Shown: in pieces, positions 38,497 to 50,303 of the stretch
How the letters are laid out: every line of letters begins with the position of its first letter
How positions within the stretch are numbered: position 1 is the first letter of the stretch
Origin: Gammaproteobacteria bacterium
GTDB lineage: Bacteria > Pseudomonadota > Gammaproteobacteria > DRLM01
Assembly (NCBI GenBank): GCA_011375345.1
Contig: DRLM01000015.1
Location: forward strand, 1 to 50,339
Direction of reading: 5' to 3'
DNA length: 50,339 nt
The notes under the pieces: generated by a model
Told to the model about the DNA's origin: nothing
Database searches by the model: none
Seen by the model: the letters and a program-made list of their open reading frames with translations, nothing else
Position numbers and translations under genes: made by a program

Positions 38497-39291
38497 ATGC
38501 GGCAATACCTGAATCTGATGCGCCACGTGCTGGACCACGGTGTGGAAAAACACGACCGTACCGGCACCGGTACCCGCAGCGTGTTTGGTTATCAAATGCG
38601 CTTTGATCTTGGCGCAGGCTTTCCGTTGCTGACCACCAAAAAGCTGCATGTGCGTTCCATCATTCACGAGCTGCTGTGGTTTTTGCGCGGCGACACCAAC
38701 GTCAAATATCTGCACGATAACGGGGTTACAATCTGGGATGAGTGGGCCGACGAAAACGGGGAGCTGGGCCCGGTGTACGGCCATCAGTGGCGCTCCTGGC
38801 CGCGGCCGGACGGCGGCCACATCGACCAGATCGCCCAGGTGGAGCAGGCCATCAAAACCGAACCGGACTCCCGCCGGCTGCTAGTCAGCGCCTGGAATGT
38901 GGCCGAAGTGGAGCGCATGGCGCTGCCCCCCTGTCATACACTGTTTCAGTTTTACGTCGCTGCGGGCCGCCTGTCCTGCCAGCTCTACCAGCGCAGTGCG
39001 GATATCTTCCTGGGCGTGCCCTTCAATATCGCGTCTTATGCCCTGCTGACGCAAATGATGGCCCAGGTCACCGGGCTTAAACCCGGCGAGTTCGTTCATA
39101 CCCTGGGAGATGCCCATCTGTACAGCAATCACCTGGAGCAGGCCCGGCAGCAATTGAAGCGACAGCCGCGCCCACTGCCCACCATGAGGTTGAACCCCGC
39201 AGTCACGTCTATTTTTGAGTTTCGCTACGACGACTTCACCCTTGAGGACTACCGGGCGCATCCCGCCATCAAGGCGCCGGTGGCGGTATGA
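38497..39291 (+). CDS. thyA: Thymidylate synthase
   Basis: Converts dUMP to dTMP with methylenetetrahydrofolate, giving dihydrofolate. The 264 residues equal the E. coli enzyme. The catalytic cysteine lies in [12 protein letters not shown]. Folate- and dUMP-binding segments read [32 protein letters not shown] and [13 protein letters not shown]. The start at MRQYLNLM is fixed by homology; the longer upstream frame is lgt read out of frame. It overlaps folA by four bases, coupling dihydrofolate production with its reduction. Confidence 0.97.
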   Translation: MRQYLNLMRHVLDHGVEKHDRTGTGTRSVFGYQMRFDLGAGFPLLTTKKLHVRSIIHELLWFLRGDTNVKYLHDNGVTIWDEWADENGELGPVYGHQWRSWPRPDGGHIDQIAQVEQAIKTEPDSRRLLVSAWNVAEVERMALPPCHTLFQFYVAAGRLSCQLYQRSADIFLGVPFNIASYALLTQMMAQVTGLKPGEFVHTLGDAHLYSNHLEQARQQLKRQPRPLPTMRLNPAVTSIFEFRYDDFTLEDYRAHPAIKAPVAV

Positions 39292-39779
39292 GCCACATCG
39301 CCTTGATCGCGGCCATGGGGGAAAACCGTGTAATCGGCCTGGAGAACCGGCTGCCCTGGCATTTGCCCGCGGACATGGCGTGGTTTCGCCGGCACACCCT
39401 TGGCAAGCCGGTACTGATGGGACGCAAGACCTTTGAGTCTATCGGCAGACCGCTGCCCGGGCGGTGCAATATTGTGGTCTCCCGTGACCCGGCGTTTCAC
39501 CCCGAGGGGGTGCTTGTCGCGCCCGACATCGAGAAGGCACTCGGTGCCGCTGGCAGCAGCGGGGAGGTCATGGTGATCGGCGGCGCCTCCTTCTACCGGC
39601 AGCTGTTGCCGCGGGCACAGCGCCTCTACCTGACCTTGGTACATGGCCGTTTCGATGGCGATGCCTTTTTTCCCGAGTACCGCGCGCAAGACTGGCGGGA
39701 AATTTTCCACGCCGATCACGAGGCGGACGACGACAATCCCTGGAGCTACAGTTTTCTCATCCTCACCCGAGTCCGCTGA
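39288..39779 (+). CDS. folA: Dihydrofolate reductase
   Basis: Reduces dihydrofolate with NADPH, recycling the product of ThyA. At 163 residues it matches chromosomal DHFR. Visible features are [14 protein letters not shown] at the N-terminus, [12 protein letters not shown] with the catalytic aspartate, [15 protein letters not shown] for NADPH binding and [13 protein letters not shown]. It overlaps the thyA stop (ATGA). The lgt-thyA-folA unit ends here. Confidence 0.96.
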   Translation: MSHIALIAAMGENRVIGLENRLPWHLPADMAWFRRHTLGKPVLMGRKTFESIGRPLPGRCNIVVSRDPAFHPEGVLVAPDIEKALGAAGSSGEVMVIGGASFYRQLLPRAQRLYLTLVHGRFDGDAFFPEYRAQDWREIFHADHEADDDNPWSYSFLILTRVR

Positions 39780-39895
39780 GCAGGGCGGCTTTTCCGCAAC
39801 CGGGGCGGTTCGGGGTCAAGTGAGTCAGCCCGCTTACCGACAACCCCATAGGCAGCGCAGCGCTCGCCCACGGCACCCGCCCCAGGACCTAGGGA

Positions 39896-41485
39896 ATGCA
39901 GGAAACGGCTGAAAAATCAACGGAAAAGAACACGCCTCCGGGCCCCACACACGAGGCGACCATGGCGCAGTTGCGCGCGGCCATGGAGCGTCTGGGGGAT
40001 TTGCCTATCTTCAGCACCACCATGAACCGGGTGCGAAAGGTGAGCGGGGACCCGGCCAGCAATGCCATGGAAGTGGCCCAGGCGGTGATGAACGACGCGC
40101 ATATGAGCACCAAGTTGCTGCGCCTGGCCAACTCTGCCTACTACAACCGTGGTGCAGGCAGCGTCACCGCCATCTCCCGCGCCGTGGTATTGCTGGGTTT
40201 CGAGACGGTCAACACCCTCACCCTGACCCTAAAGCTCATCGAGACATTTCAGAATCAACATCCCGCCATCGACATGAACCGGCTTCTGGTGCGGGCCTTC
40301 ATTGCCGCCAATTTCGTCCGCCAGGTGGGTTTCAAAGCCGGTGTCAGGGATGTGGAGCAAGCTTATGTGTGCGCCTTGCTGTATAACCTGGGGGAGGCGG
40401 CGGTGGCGTATTGCCTGCCGGAGGCTTACCTGAGCATCCAGGCACTGCAAACCAGGGACGGTCTTTCGCCGTGCCAGGCGGCCAAACAGGTGCTGGGCAC
40501 CGGTTTTGATGCCATCTCCCAGGACATTGCCGCCGGGTGGGAGTTTCCCGCCACTGTGGTCGACAGCATGGGAGGGGTGCCTCCGAAGGTCAAAGGGGTC
40601 CTGCGGTCCGCGGCGGGGTTACAACACGCTCTGGCGTGTTGTGCCAATCAGGCGGTGAGCGGTTTGTACGCCGCAACCGGCAGCAGTGACAACGGGAGCA
40701 GTATCCAAGAACTGCTGGAGACCATGGCCACCGCGACCGGGCTGACGAGAGACACCATTGCCACCGCCTTGGAGGATTCTTTCGAAATGGCCTGCAATCT
40801 TTCCGGCGAATACGGCCTGAACCCCCGCTCGCTCACACCGGCGCTGCACGACGGCCAGGATCCTGCGGTGGCGCGCTGGGCGCGGCGCCTGGCTTTTTTC
40901 GTCCACGCCAGGGCACCAGCAGCGGCGCCATCCACCCCGAGCTTCCAGGATACGGCCACCCCGGCCGGGCCTGGCGGTGACGCTTCACTGCAACTACGCT
41001 ACATGCAGGACATCACGCGCCTGATCACCAGTGAGGCGCGTCTCAATGCCGTTTTTGTAAAGGTGATGGAGGCCATGCGCGACGGAGCGGGCTGTGACCG
41101 CGTTGTGCTTTGCCTGGTGAGCCCCGACCGCAGCCGTTACGCGGCGAGGCTCGCCGTGGGGGAAGGGACGGAGCCCTTGAAAGCGGCCTTGAGCCGCCCC
41201 ATTAACGGCCACAGTGACCTGTTTTCCCAGGTGCTCATCAAAGGCGGGGAGTATTTGTTTGACCCGCAGCGCGACGGAGGCTGGCGCCAGCTGCTGCCGC
41301 CGGAGTTCGCCACGCTCGCACCGGGGCAGGGTTTTGTTCTGGCGGCGTTGCACTTCGACAAGAAACCCGTAGGATTCTTCTATGCGGACTGCGACGACAG
41401 GGCCCGCGCTGTTTCACCGGAGATTTACGCCGCCGCGCTGCAATTTGTTGAACAAGCCCGCCTGGCGTTGCGGGTTTGCCACTGA
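39896..41485 (+). CDS. HDOD and GAF domain signalling protein
   Basis: A cytoplasmic protein of 529 residues. An HDOD domain occupies about residues 25-240 (DLPIFSTTMNRVRKVS, MSTKLLRLANSAYY, the FETVNTL segment and ALLYNLGEAAVAYCLPE). An intermediate helical part and a proline/alanine linker follow, then a GAF-like domain from about residue 370 (MQDITRLITSEARLNAVFVKVMEAMRDGAGCDRVVLCLV to FYADCDDRA). Such proteins act in signalling and stress control; the partner and ligand are unknown. AGGA lies eight bases before the start. It follows folA by 116 bases and precedes pgl by 30. Confidence 0.85.
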   Translation: MQETAEKSTEKNTPPGPTHEATMAQLRAAMERLGDLPIFSTTMNRVRKVSGDPASNAMEVAQAVMNDAHMSTKLLRLANSAYYNRGAGSVTAISRAVVLLGFETVNTLTLTLKLIETFQNQHPAIDMNRLLVRAFIAANFVRQVGFKAGVRDVEQAYVCALLYNLGEAAVAYCLPEAYLSIQALQTRDGLSPCQAAKQVLGTGFDAISQDIAAGWEFPATVVDSMGGVPPKVKGVLRSAAGLQHALACCANQAVSGLYAATGSSDNGSSIQELLETMATATGLTRDTIATALEDSFEMACNLSGEYGLNPRSLTPALHDGQDPAVARWARRLAFFVHARAPAAAPSTPSFQDTATPAGPGGDASLQLRYMQDITRLITSEARLNAVFVKVMEAMRDGAGCDRVVLCLVSPDRSRYAARLAVGEGTEPLKAALSRPINGHSDLFSQVLIKGGEYLFDPQRDGGWRQLLPPEFATLAPGQGFVLAALHFDKKPVGFFYADCDDRARAVSPEIYAAALQFVEQARLALRVCH

Positions 41486-41515
41486 GTTTCCCCGAAACAT
41501 TCCCGGAGTACAGCG

Positions 41516-42268
41516 ATGATGGTAGGACAGCTGCATGTGAACCCGGATTTGGACGCCCTCGCCCAGGCCGTGGCGGCGCGTTGGGTGGAGCTGGCGCGCG
41601 AGGCAGTCGCGGCCCGGAATGGCTTTTTCGTTGCGCTCTCGGGCGGTTCCACGCCGCGGGCTCTGTATTCGGCACTGCGGGAGGCGCGTTACGCCCGCGA
41701 GGTGGATTGGAACAAAGTGTGGTTCTATTTCGGTGATGAGCGCAACGTTCCGCCGGATCACCCCGACAGTAATTACCGCATGGCGCGCGAAACGCTGTTT
41801 GACCATATTCCTGTTCCATCCTCCAATATCTTCCGCATGGAAGGAGAGGCGGCGGACCCCAATGAGGCCGCGACCCGCTATGCGACGGCACTGACAGCCA
41901 AACTACCCCTTTCGGCCAGGGGCATTGTGCAGTTCGACCTCGTCCTGCTGGGCCTGGGCAACGACGGGCACGTGGCCTCCCTGTTCCCCGGCACACCAGT
42001 GCTGCACGAGCGGGCCCGTCTGGTGGAGGCCGTCTGGGTGGAGCAGCTTAAAACCTGGCGCATCACGCTGACCCTGCCAGTGATCGAAGAAGCGCGGCAC
42101 GTGCTCCTGATGGTGAGTGGGAGAGGCAAGGCAGATATTCTGCGGGATGTGTTTACCGCGGTCGCCACCCCGCCTTATCCTGTTCAGCTCATTAACCCCC
42201 GGGGCGAATTTGAGTGGTACGTTGACGCGGAGGCGGCGGCGCTGTTGCCCAAAGAACTGATCTCGTGA
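41516..42268 (+). CDS. pgl: 6-phosphogluconolactonase
   Basis: Hydrolyses 6-phosphogluconolactone in the pentose phosphate and Entner-Doudoroff pathways. The 250 residues have the family motifs ALSGGSTPRALYSAL, YFGDERNVPPDHPDSN and LLGLGNDGHVASLFPG. The start could also be one codon later (two consecutive ATGs); GGAG lies 11 bases before. It overlaps the glucokinase gene by four bases, giving a pgl-glk pair. No zwf gene is in the window. Confidence 0.95.
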   Translation: MMVGQLHVNPDLDALAQAVAARWVELAREAVAARNGFFVALSGGSTPRALYSALREARYAREVDWNKVWFYFGDERNVPPDHPDSNYRMARETLFDHIPVPSSNIFRMEGEAADPNEAATRYATALTAKLPLSARGIVQFDLVLLGLGNDGHVASLFPGTPVLHERARLVEAVWVEQLKTWRITLTLPVIEEARHVLLMVSGRGKADILRDVFTAVATPPYPVQLINPRGEFEWYVDAEAAALLPKELIS

Positions 42269-43260
42269 AGGTTCTGGCCGGCGACATCGGCGGTACCAAA
42301 ACGCTGCTTCAAGTGGTGGAGTACCGCGCCGGCGTGCCCGTCTTCGGCGAGGTGGTGCGTTTTTCCAGTAGGGATTTTGACCGCTTTGAGGCGCTGCTGG
42401 ACAGCTTTTTGGCACGGCAGCCAAAGCATGTCCTCCAAGGAATTGACGCCGCCTGTTTCGCCGTGGCCGGTCCCGTTGACAGTCAAAACCAGACAGCGCG
42501 GGTGACGAATCTGCCCTGGACGCTGGAGTCACAGTCGCTGGCCCGGCAGCTGGGTGACACCGTGGCGGTGCGGCTGGTCAATGACTTTTATGCGGTGGGT
42601 TTGGGTGTCAGCGCGCTGAATCCCACGGATTTGGTGTCCTTGCAATCCGGCGTCCGGCGGCCCGATGCACCCGCTTTGGTGGTGGGGGCGGGCACGGGGC
42701 TGGGAGTTGCACAAGTGCTCCGCCTGGACAGCGGCCTCGAAGTACTGCCGTCCGAGGGGGGGCATCTGGCGTTTTCGCCGCGCAGCGAGGAGGAAACTGC
42801 GCTGCAGGCTCAGCTGCGTGATCGTTTCGGCAGGGTGTCGTGGGAGCGCCTGGTATCGGGCACCGGGCTGGTCAACATTTATCGCTACTTCTGGCAGCGC
42901 AACACCCCTGGTAATCCGGATTGTCCGCCACTGCTCAGCGGGGCGGAAGATCCGGGCGCCGCTATTGCGGCAGCGGCCCGTGCCGGCCGCGACCCCAACG
43001 CATCGCAGGCGGTGGCTCTGTTTGTACGCTTGTACGGCACAGTCGCGGGGGAGCTGGCGCTGGTGACGTTGCCCTTCGGCGGTGTCTACCTTGCCGGGGG
43101 CATTGCGCCCAAATTGGTGGATGAATTGCGGCAGGGGCCGTTTTTGGCGGCTTTTCACGACAAAGGACGCATGCAGCCACTCACAGCAGCCATGCCCGTG
43201 GATATCGTTATGGACACGGAAGTGGGCTTGAAAGGCGCCGCATTGGCCGCCCTGCGCTGA
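42265..43260 (+). CDS. glk: Glucokinase
   Basis: ATP-dependent glucose phosphorylation to glucose 6-phosphate, of the E. coli Glk type. The 331 residues include the phosphate loop AGDIGGTKTLLQVV, CFAVAGPVD, LVNDFYAVGLGV with the catalytic aspartate, GAGTGLGVAQV and the zinc-free LPSEGGHLAFSP segment. The start is GTG and overlaps the pgl stop. It is convergent with gyrB 28 bases away. Confidence 0.95.
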   Translation: MKVLAGDIGGTKTLLQVVEYRAGVPVFGEVVRFSSRDFDRFEALLDSFLARQPKHVLQGIDAACFAVAGPVDSQNQTARVTNLPWTLESQSLARQLGDTVAVRLVNDFYAVGLGVSALNPTDLVSLQSGVRRPDAPALVVGAGTGLGVAQVLRLDSGLEVLPSEGGHLAFSPRSEEETALQAQLRDRFGRVSWERLVSGTGLVNIYRYFWQRNTPGNPDCPPLLSGAEDPGAAIAAAARAGRDPNASQAVALFVRLYGTVAGELALVTLPFGGVYLAGGIAPKLVDELRQGPFLAAFHDKGRMQPLTAAMPVDIVMDTEVGLKGAALAALR

Positions 43261-43263
43261 GTT

Positions 43264-43282
43264 CCACCGGAACCGGAGGTGG
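43264..43282. terminator. Weak stem between convergent glk and gyrB
   Basis: CCACC and GGTGG form a 5-base stem around a CCGG-rich loop in the 28-base gap. No T-run follows on either strand, so termination here is only suggested by position. Confidence 0.25.
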
Positions 43283-43288
43283 GGCGTC

Positions 43289-45754
<2,466 letters not shown>

Positions 45755-45766
45755 TTACAAATTGAC

Positions 45767-46867
45767 TCAATCTGTTACAGGAAGTTTGTCGTGGCACTGG
45801 TGGTGAGTGATCTTCCCTTGTTTCACGTGAAACAGCGCTCCGGCCCGGCCACGCGGCCCACACCACGAATCCCGGTCTGTATCCGTAAAAAAACACTGCG
45901 CATCTTCAGCTATGATCAGCTCCAGCACCCGGCCAAACTGCTCCCTATCCAGTTCCGAGCGCAGATCATCCACGAGCAACACTGGATCAACGCCACGGTG
46001 CGCCGCTTGCAACCGGGCGCGTGCCAGCCACAAAGCGATATTCACGTTTTTCCGCTGACCGCGCGACAGCATAGCGGCCGCCGGCCGGCCATCCGCAAGA
46101 ATAATCAAGTCACAAACATGAACTCCGGCCCGGGTAAAACCTGCCCTGAGGTCCCGTCCCACTGAGTTGCTTAACAGTTGCTCCAGTCCCTCGTCCCCCC
46201 TCCACCCTGGAAAGTAATCCATCGTCACACTGTGAGGAATTCCCAACACTTCGAGGAATGCCGTCACATGGGGTATCAGCTCGCCCACATACCGACGTTG
46301 CCACAGTTCAATTCGCCTGCCAAACTCCGCCAGGGCGCTGTTCCACACATCATAGTCCGCAGTGCTGGAAACGTTGTTCCGCAATAAGGCATTTCTTTGC
46401 TGCAACGCCTTACGATACTGTTGCCACACACTGGCGTAATCCTGTTCCACGTGAAACAGGCCCCAATCAAGAAAGCGACGGCGTACCCCCGGCCCGTCGT
46501 CCACGTAGTCACATGCGTCAGGACCAAAATAAAAAACCGGCAAGGCGGACGCCAGCATCGAACGCTTTTCCACCGGATTACCGTTGACACGCGCCAACCG
46601 TTTTCCGGCTCCAAAACCCACCCCAACGGACCTGGGTTCATCCAGTTTCCCAAAAACACTGAAGGACGGCGACCCGTGCGCAACCAACGGGCCCGGTCGA
46701 TGGCACCGAAACGAGTCCCCGCGGGAAAGAAAATAAAGCGCCTCCAGGACGTTAGTCTTACCCGCGCCATTGGGCCCGATCAGTACATTGACATGAGGAT
46801 GAGGAAAAAACTCGGCTTCAGAAATGTTTCTGAAACCCAACAGACGCACATACTTGAAACGCGCCAC
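45767..46867 (-). CDS. recF: DNA repair protein RecF
   Basis: SMC-like ATPase that loads RecA at gaps with RecO and RecR. The 366 residues have Walker A LIGPNGAGKTN, the signature LSRGQRKNVNIAL and Walker B PVLLVDDLRSELD. The start is GTG with only a weak ribosome site. Two parS sites lie inside the reading frame, at LFHVEQ (about residue 137) and LFHVKQ (about residue 345). It sits between dnaN and gyrB, the classical order. Confidence 0.96.
   Translation of the reverse strand: MARFKYVRLLGFRNISEAEFFPHPHVNVLIGPNGAGKTNVLEALYFLSRGDSFRCHRPGPLVAHGSPSFSVFGKLDEPRSVGVGFGAGKRLARVNGNPVEKRSMLASALPVFYFGPDACDYVDDGPGVRRRFLDWGLFHVEQDYASVWQQYRKALQQRNALLRNNVSSTADYDVWNSALAEFGRRIELWQRRYVGELIPHVTAFLEVLGIPHSVTMDYFPGWRGDEGLEQLLSNSVGRDLRAGFTRAGVHVCDLIILADGRPAAAMLSRGQRKNVNIALWLARARLQAAHRGVDPVLLVDDLRSELDREQFGRVLELIIAEDAQCFFTDTDRDSWCGPRGRAGALFHVKQGKITHHQCHDKLPVTD
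45819..45834. promoter_or_regulatory. parS centromere site 1
   Basis: TGTTTCACGTGAAACA is a perfect match to the bacterial parS palindrome bound by ParB, the chromosomal partition protein. It lies near the 3' end of recF, about 3.8 kb from the dnaA start. Confidence 0.85.
46443..46458. promoter_or_regulatory. parS centromere site 2
   Basis: TGTTCCACGTGAAACA differs from the perfect parS palindrome at one position and fits the degenerate consensus TGTTYCACGTGAAACA. It lies in the middle of recF, 624 bases from site 1. Confidence 0.75.
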
Positions 46868-46894
46868 GGACGCTGTCAGATTATCATCATCACT

Positions 46895-48001
46895 CTACAA
46901 TCGCATCGGCATGATCACGTACTGACACGTATCATCACCTTCGCCGGCAATCAAGCAACAACTACTGGGATCAGACAGGCGAATCTCGACATTGTCCGTC
47001 TTCACCGTCGACAACACGTCCAACAGGTAACTGACATTAAAACCAATTTCCACAGCTTCGCTGTCATAACTGGCGGGTACATCCTCCACCGCCTCTTCCT
47101 GCTCCGGATTGTTGGCCTGGATTCTCATCACGCCCCGCTCTGCCACAATCCGGACGCTTTTGTATTTCTCATTGGTCAATATTGACACGCGCACCAGTGC
47201 CTGCCGCAGTGCCTCTCTGTCTATCAAGACCAATTTATCCGCTCCTTCCGGTATCACCCGCTGATATTCGGGAAACCGGCCATCAACAAGTTTGGTGGTA
47301 AATACCCAATCGCTGGTCTGGAGCCTCAGATGCTTGTCCGACCGGTACACCGCGACTTTTGAATTTTCCCTCACCAGCAAACGCGTCAACTCCATCACCG
47401 CCTTGCGTGGAACTATAAACTGTTGATTATCCGGTATTTCAACCTGAAGCTCCCGTTTGGCCACCGCCAATCGGTGGCCATCTGTTGCAACTGCCCGCAC
47501 TTCCCCGGGATACAAATCCAACAACATCCCATTGAGGTAGTACCTCACGTCCTGCTGCGCCATGGCGAACTGTGTTGCACTGAACAGCGATGCCAACGCC
47601 GTCTCTTCAGCAGAAAAAAGCAAACTTCCCTCAACCGCACCGACGTTGGGAAATTCATCAGCCGGAAGCGTCGCCAGCTTAAAGCGACTCCGGCCCGCTT
47701 TGATCACACACTTCTCGCCTTCAACATTCATATCAAGCACTACCTCGTCCCCGAGTGCCCGACATATGTCCACGAACTTCCTCGCCGGCAGGGTACAGCG
47801 GCCTTCCTCCCCATCACCATCACTGACGCCCACCGTTACAGCCATTTCCACCTCAAGGTCTGTCGCGGTCACTATTGCTTGCGATTTTTCTAATTTAATT
47901 AATACGTTAGACAAAATCGGCAAAGTCTGGCGTCGTTCCACCACCCCAATCAACATCTGCAACGGTGGCAAAATGACATTTCGGTTGACGGTTATCTTCA
48001 T
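46895..48001 (-). CDS. dnaN: DNA polymerase III beta sliding clamp
   Basis: Ring-forming processivity clamp of 368 residues with three repeated clamp domains. The N-terminus MKITVNRNVILPPLQML, the middle TDGHRLAVAKREL and the C-terminal CQYVIMPMRL, which helps form the binding cleft for clamp partners, are all typical. It follows dnaA through the AT-rich 205-base spacer and precedes recF by 27 bases. Confidence 0.97.
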   Translation of the reverse strand: MKITVNRNVILPPLQMLIGVVERRQTLPILSNVLIKLEKSQAIVTATDLEVEMAVTVGVSDGDGEEGRCTLPARKFVDICRALGDEVVLDMNVEGEKCVIKAGRSRFKLATLPADEFPNVGAVEGSLLFSAEETALASLFSATQFAMAQQDVRYYLNGMLLDLYPGEVRAVATDGHRLAVAKRELQVEIPDNQQFIVPRKAVMELTRLLVRENSKVAVYRSDKHLRLQTSDWVFTTKLVDGRFPEYQRVIPEGADKLVLIDREALRQALVRVSILTNEKYKSVRIVAERGVMRIQANNPEQEEAVEDVPASYDSEAVEIGFNVSYLLDVLSTVKTDNVEIRLSDPSSCCLIAGEGDDTCQYVIMPMRL

Positions 48002-48206
48002 TACTTTGTACCTAAAAACAATATTTATTACTGTTAGCCCGTCTGTTAAGGGTGAATAACTCTGTATTTGATATTAAAATCAATCTATTACTACACACAG
48101 TATCCTGTTATTACCGGCCCCGGCAAACCGTGTGGAGCCCGTGGACAGATTGTGAATATCTGCGCTGTCCACCGTGGCCCCTGACTTTGTCCACAGCTTG
48201 GGCACA
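48002..48206. other. oriC: Candidate oriC in the dnaA-dnaN spacer
   Basis: This is the most AT-rich stretch in the window (48003-48110 especially), which suits a DNA unwinding element. It holds near-consensus DnaA boxes: TTGTCCACA at 48187-48195, TTATTCACC (minus, 48051-48059) and ATATTCACA (minus, near 48151). None matches TTATCCACA exactly. The rpmH-dnaA spacer, which has one perfect box, may share the origin function. Confidence 0.45.
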
Positions 48207-49553
48207 CTATGCAGACAGGATTCTCAACAGGTTGGTGAAATCATCCCTGAACCGGTGGTCTTCGTCTTTCAGCTCAGCGACTTTCCGGCAGGCGTGCAGT
48301 ACGGTGGTATGGTCCCGCCCCCCAAAGGCATCACCGATTTCCGGCAGGCTGTGATTGGTGAGTTCTTTCGCCAGGGCCATGGCCATTTGTCTCGGCCTGG
48401 CAACGGAGCGCGTGCGGCGCTTTGACAGGAGGTCCGCGAGGCGTATTTTGTAATACTCGGCCACGGTCTTTTGAATATTCTCTATGGTGACCAGCTTCTC
48501 CTGCAACGCCAATAAATCCTTGAGCGCTTCCTTGGCAAAATCCAGGGTAATTGCCCGACCGGTGAAGCGGGCGTTGGCGACCACCCGACGCAATGCCCCT
48601 TCCAGTTCCCGGATATTGGACCGAATGCGCTTGGCGACAAAAAATGCGACCTCAGGTGTCAAGTCGGTATTCATCTGCGCCGCCTTGCTCATGAGAATGG
48701 CCACCCGGGTCTCCAATTCCGCCGGTTCGATAGCCACGGTCAGGCCCCAACCGAAACGTGATTTCAAGCGCTCCTCCAGCCCATCCACTTCCTTTGGGTA
48801 GCGGTCACAGGTCAGGATGATCTGCTGCTGACCCTCCAGCAAGGCATTGAACGTATGGAAGAATTCTTCCTGAGATCGCTCTTTGCCGGAAAAAAACTGA
48901 ATGTCGTCAATGAGCAGCGCATCCACAGAGCGATACAGACGCTTGAAATCGTCAATTTTATTGTGCTGCAGCGCCTTGACCATATCCGCCACGAAGCGTT
49001 CCGAGTGGAGATACAATACCTGGGCATCGGGGTTGTTCTTGACCATCAGGTTGCCGACCGCATGCATCAGATGGGTCTTGCCCAGCCCGACGCCCCCGTA
49101 GATAAACAAGGGGTTGTAGGCCAGGCCCGGATTCTCGCCCACCTGTATCGAGGCTGCGCGAGCCAGCTGGTTGGACTTGCCTTCCACAAAACTTTCAAAA
49201 GTAAAGTCCGGCTTGAGATTCGAGACCACGCCGGAGCGCCTGTCATCAGTCCGGCGCCGAAAACCCGGCACATTGTTCTCCCGCTTTTTGGGTCTGGCAG
49301 TGGTTTTATCCTGGCTGCCTATCTCCAGACAAACCGTTTCCACCTGATCACTCCCGTGGCGCTTGGCCAGGGTGGAAATCTGCTCAAAAAAGCGCTCATT
49401 CACCCAATCCAGCACAAACCGGTTGGGCGCCAGCAGCCGCAAACGTCTGCCTTCCTCAACCGCATGGAGGGGCCGTATCCAGGTATTGAACTGTTGCGGA
49501 GACAACTCGGCCTCCAGACAGGCCATGCACTTCTGCCACACAGAAGATTCCAA
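48207..49553 (-). CDS. dnaA: Chromosomal replication initiator DnaA
   Basis: Replication initiator: domain I ([19 protein letters not shown] and NTWIRPL), a basic linker, the AAA+ domain III with Walker [17 protein letters not shown] and Walker [13 protein letters not shown], and domain IV with [15 protein letters not shown] for DnaA-box binding. I prefer a TTG start at 49553, giving 448 residues, because it aligns with the family N-terminus and GAAAGGGG precedes it at good spacing. A GTG at 49580, adding nine residues, has no visible ribosome site. Confidence 0.96.
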   Translation of the reverse strand: MESSVWQKCMACLEAELSPQQFNTWIRPLHAVEEGRRLRLLAPNRFVLDWVNERFFEQISTLAKRHGSDQVETVCLEIGSQDKTTARPKKRENNVPGFRRRTDDRRSGVVSNLKPDFTFESFVEGKSNQLARAASIQVGENPGLAYNPLFIYGGVGLGKTHLMHAVGNLMVKNNPDAQVLYLHSERFVADMVKALQHNKIDDFKRLYRSVDALLIDDIQFFSGKERSQEEFFHTFNALLEGQQQIILTCDRYPKEVDGLEERLKSRFGWGLTVAIEPAELETRVAILMSKAAQMNTDLTPEVAFFVAKRIRSNIRELEGALRRVVANARFTGRAITLDFAKEALKDLLALQEKLVTIENIQKTVAEYYKIRLADLLSKRRTRSVARPRQMAMALAKELTNHSLPEIGDAFGGRDHTTVLHACRKVAELKDEDHRFRDDFTNLLRILSA

Positions 49554-49656
49554 GCGGGTGCCCCTTTCACGGTTTGCCACGTTACAAATACTGTCACAGA
49601 ATGCGGCCCAGGAGCGGACCTGGCGAGCGCAGTGAGTCTATACCCCTTCATTCAAC

Positions 49657-49665
49657 TTATCCACA
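49657..49665 (+). promoter_or_regulatory. Perfect DnaA box
   Basis: TTATCCACA is an exact DnaA box on the plus strand, about 100 bases upstream of dnaA. Confidence 0.75.
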
Positions 49666-49694
49666 CTGCCGACCGTCCGGCCACGGACTTTCTA

Positions 49695-49724
49695 TTGACA
49701 GCAGCAGACCGAACTGGCTAACCT
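49695..49724 (+). promoter_or_regulatory. Possible promoter for rpmH-rnpA
   Basis: A perfect -35 hexamer TTGACA is followed after 17-18 bases by the poor -10 candidates CTAACC or TAACCT. The leader to rpmH would be about 70 bases. Confidence 0.35.
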
Positions 49725-49799
49725 ACGCCGCTCGCCGAAGAGCCAACTCCGGTAACGGTTGGGTCGTCGCTATTCCCTGTAAAGTTTACGGAAAATGTC

Positions 49800-49934
49800 A
49801 TGAAAAGAACGTTTCAGCCCAGCGTGATACGTCGCAAGCGGACCCACGGCTTTCGCGCCCGCATGAGCACAGCAAAGGGTCGGATGATTATCAAAAACAG
49901 GCGCGCCAAGGGCCGCGTCCGGCTCAGCGCCTGA
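49800..49934 (+). CDS. rpmH: 50S ribosomal protein L34
   Basis: The 44 residues begin [20 protein letters not shown] and end [12 protein letters not shown], the usual bacterial L34 pattern and length. The basic peptide sits at the exit region of the large ribosomal subunit. It is followed by rnpA after six bases, the standard order beside dnaA. The sequence before the ATG has only a weak ribosome site. Confidence 0.96.
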   Translation: MKRTFQPSVIRRKRTHGFRARMSTAKGRMIIKNRRAKGRVRLSA

Positions 49935-49940
49935 GCCAGC

Positions 49941-50303
49941 TTGGTCACCGGCGAGCGCTGGCGTTTTCCCAAAAGCCATCGATTACTCAAGCGACAGGAC
50001 TACCAGCGTGTTTTCAACCACGGGAAACGCCACAGCCACGGGGGATTTACCGTTCTTGCCCTCCGCAACCAACTCCCCCATCCGCGCCTTGGCTTGGTTG
50101 TATCGAAGCGCTGTGGCAGACGATCGGTCGACCGGCAGCGGCTAAAGCGGCTGGTTCGTGAGAGCTTCCGTCTTCAGCAAGATACCTTGGGTGGGTTAGA
50201 CATCGTGGTAATAGGCCGATCCGACGCCCTGCACCGCAGCAATGAGGAGCTCTTTGCGTCCCTCAGCCGGCATTGGCGAAAGCTCAGCTCATGCGTATGC
50301 TGA
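49941..50303 (+). CDS. rnpA: Ribonuclease P protein component
   Basis: Protein subunit of RNase P, which matures tRNA 5' ends with the RNA subunit. The 120 residues contain the family motif RQRLKRLVRESFRLQQ (about residues 66-81) and PRLGLVVSKRCGRRSV. The start is a TTG directly after rpmH; no better start is seen, since the conserved LLKRQDYQRVF segment follows closely. Its 3' end overlaps the next gene by 13 bases. Confidence 0.93.
   Translation: MVTGERWRFPKSHRLLKRQDYQRVFNHGKRHSHGGFTVLALRNQLPHPRLGLVVSKRCGRRSVDRQRLKRLVRESFRLQQDTLGGLDIVVIGRSDALHRSNEELFASLSRHWRKLSSCVC

Larger units (their letters stand above)
49554..49799. other. Divergent rpmH-dnaA control region
   Basis: These 246 bases separate dnaA and rpmH, which are transcribed in opposite directions. 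They hold a perfect DnaA box (49657-49665), a TTGACA hexamer for rpmH and the odd-centred palindrome GTAAAGTTTAC ahead of the rpmH start. Autoregulation of dnaA through the box is likely, and the region may belong to the origin. Confidence 0.55.
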
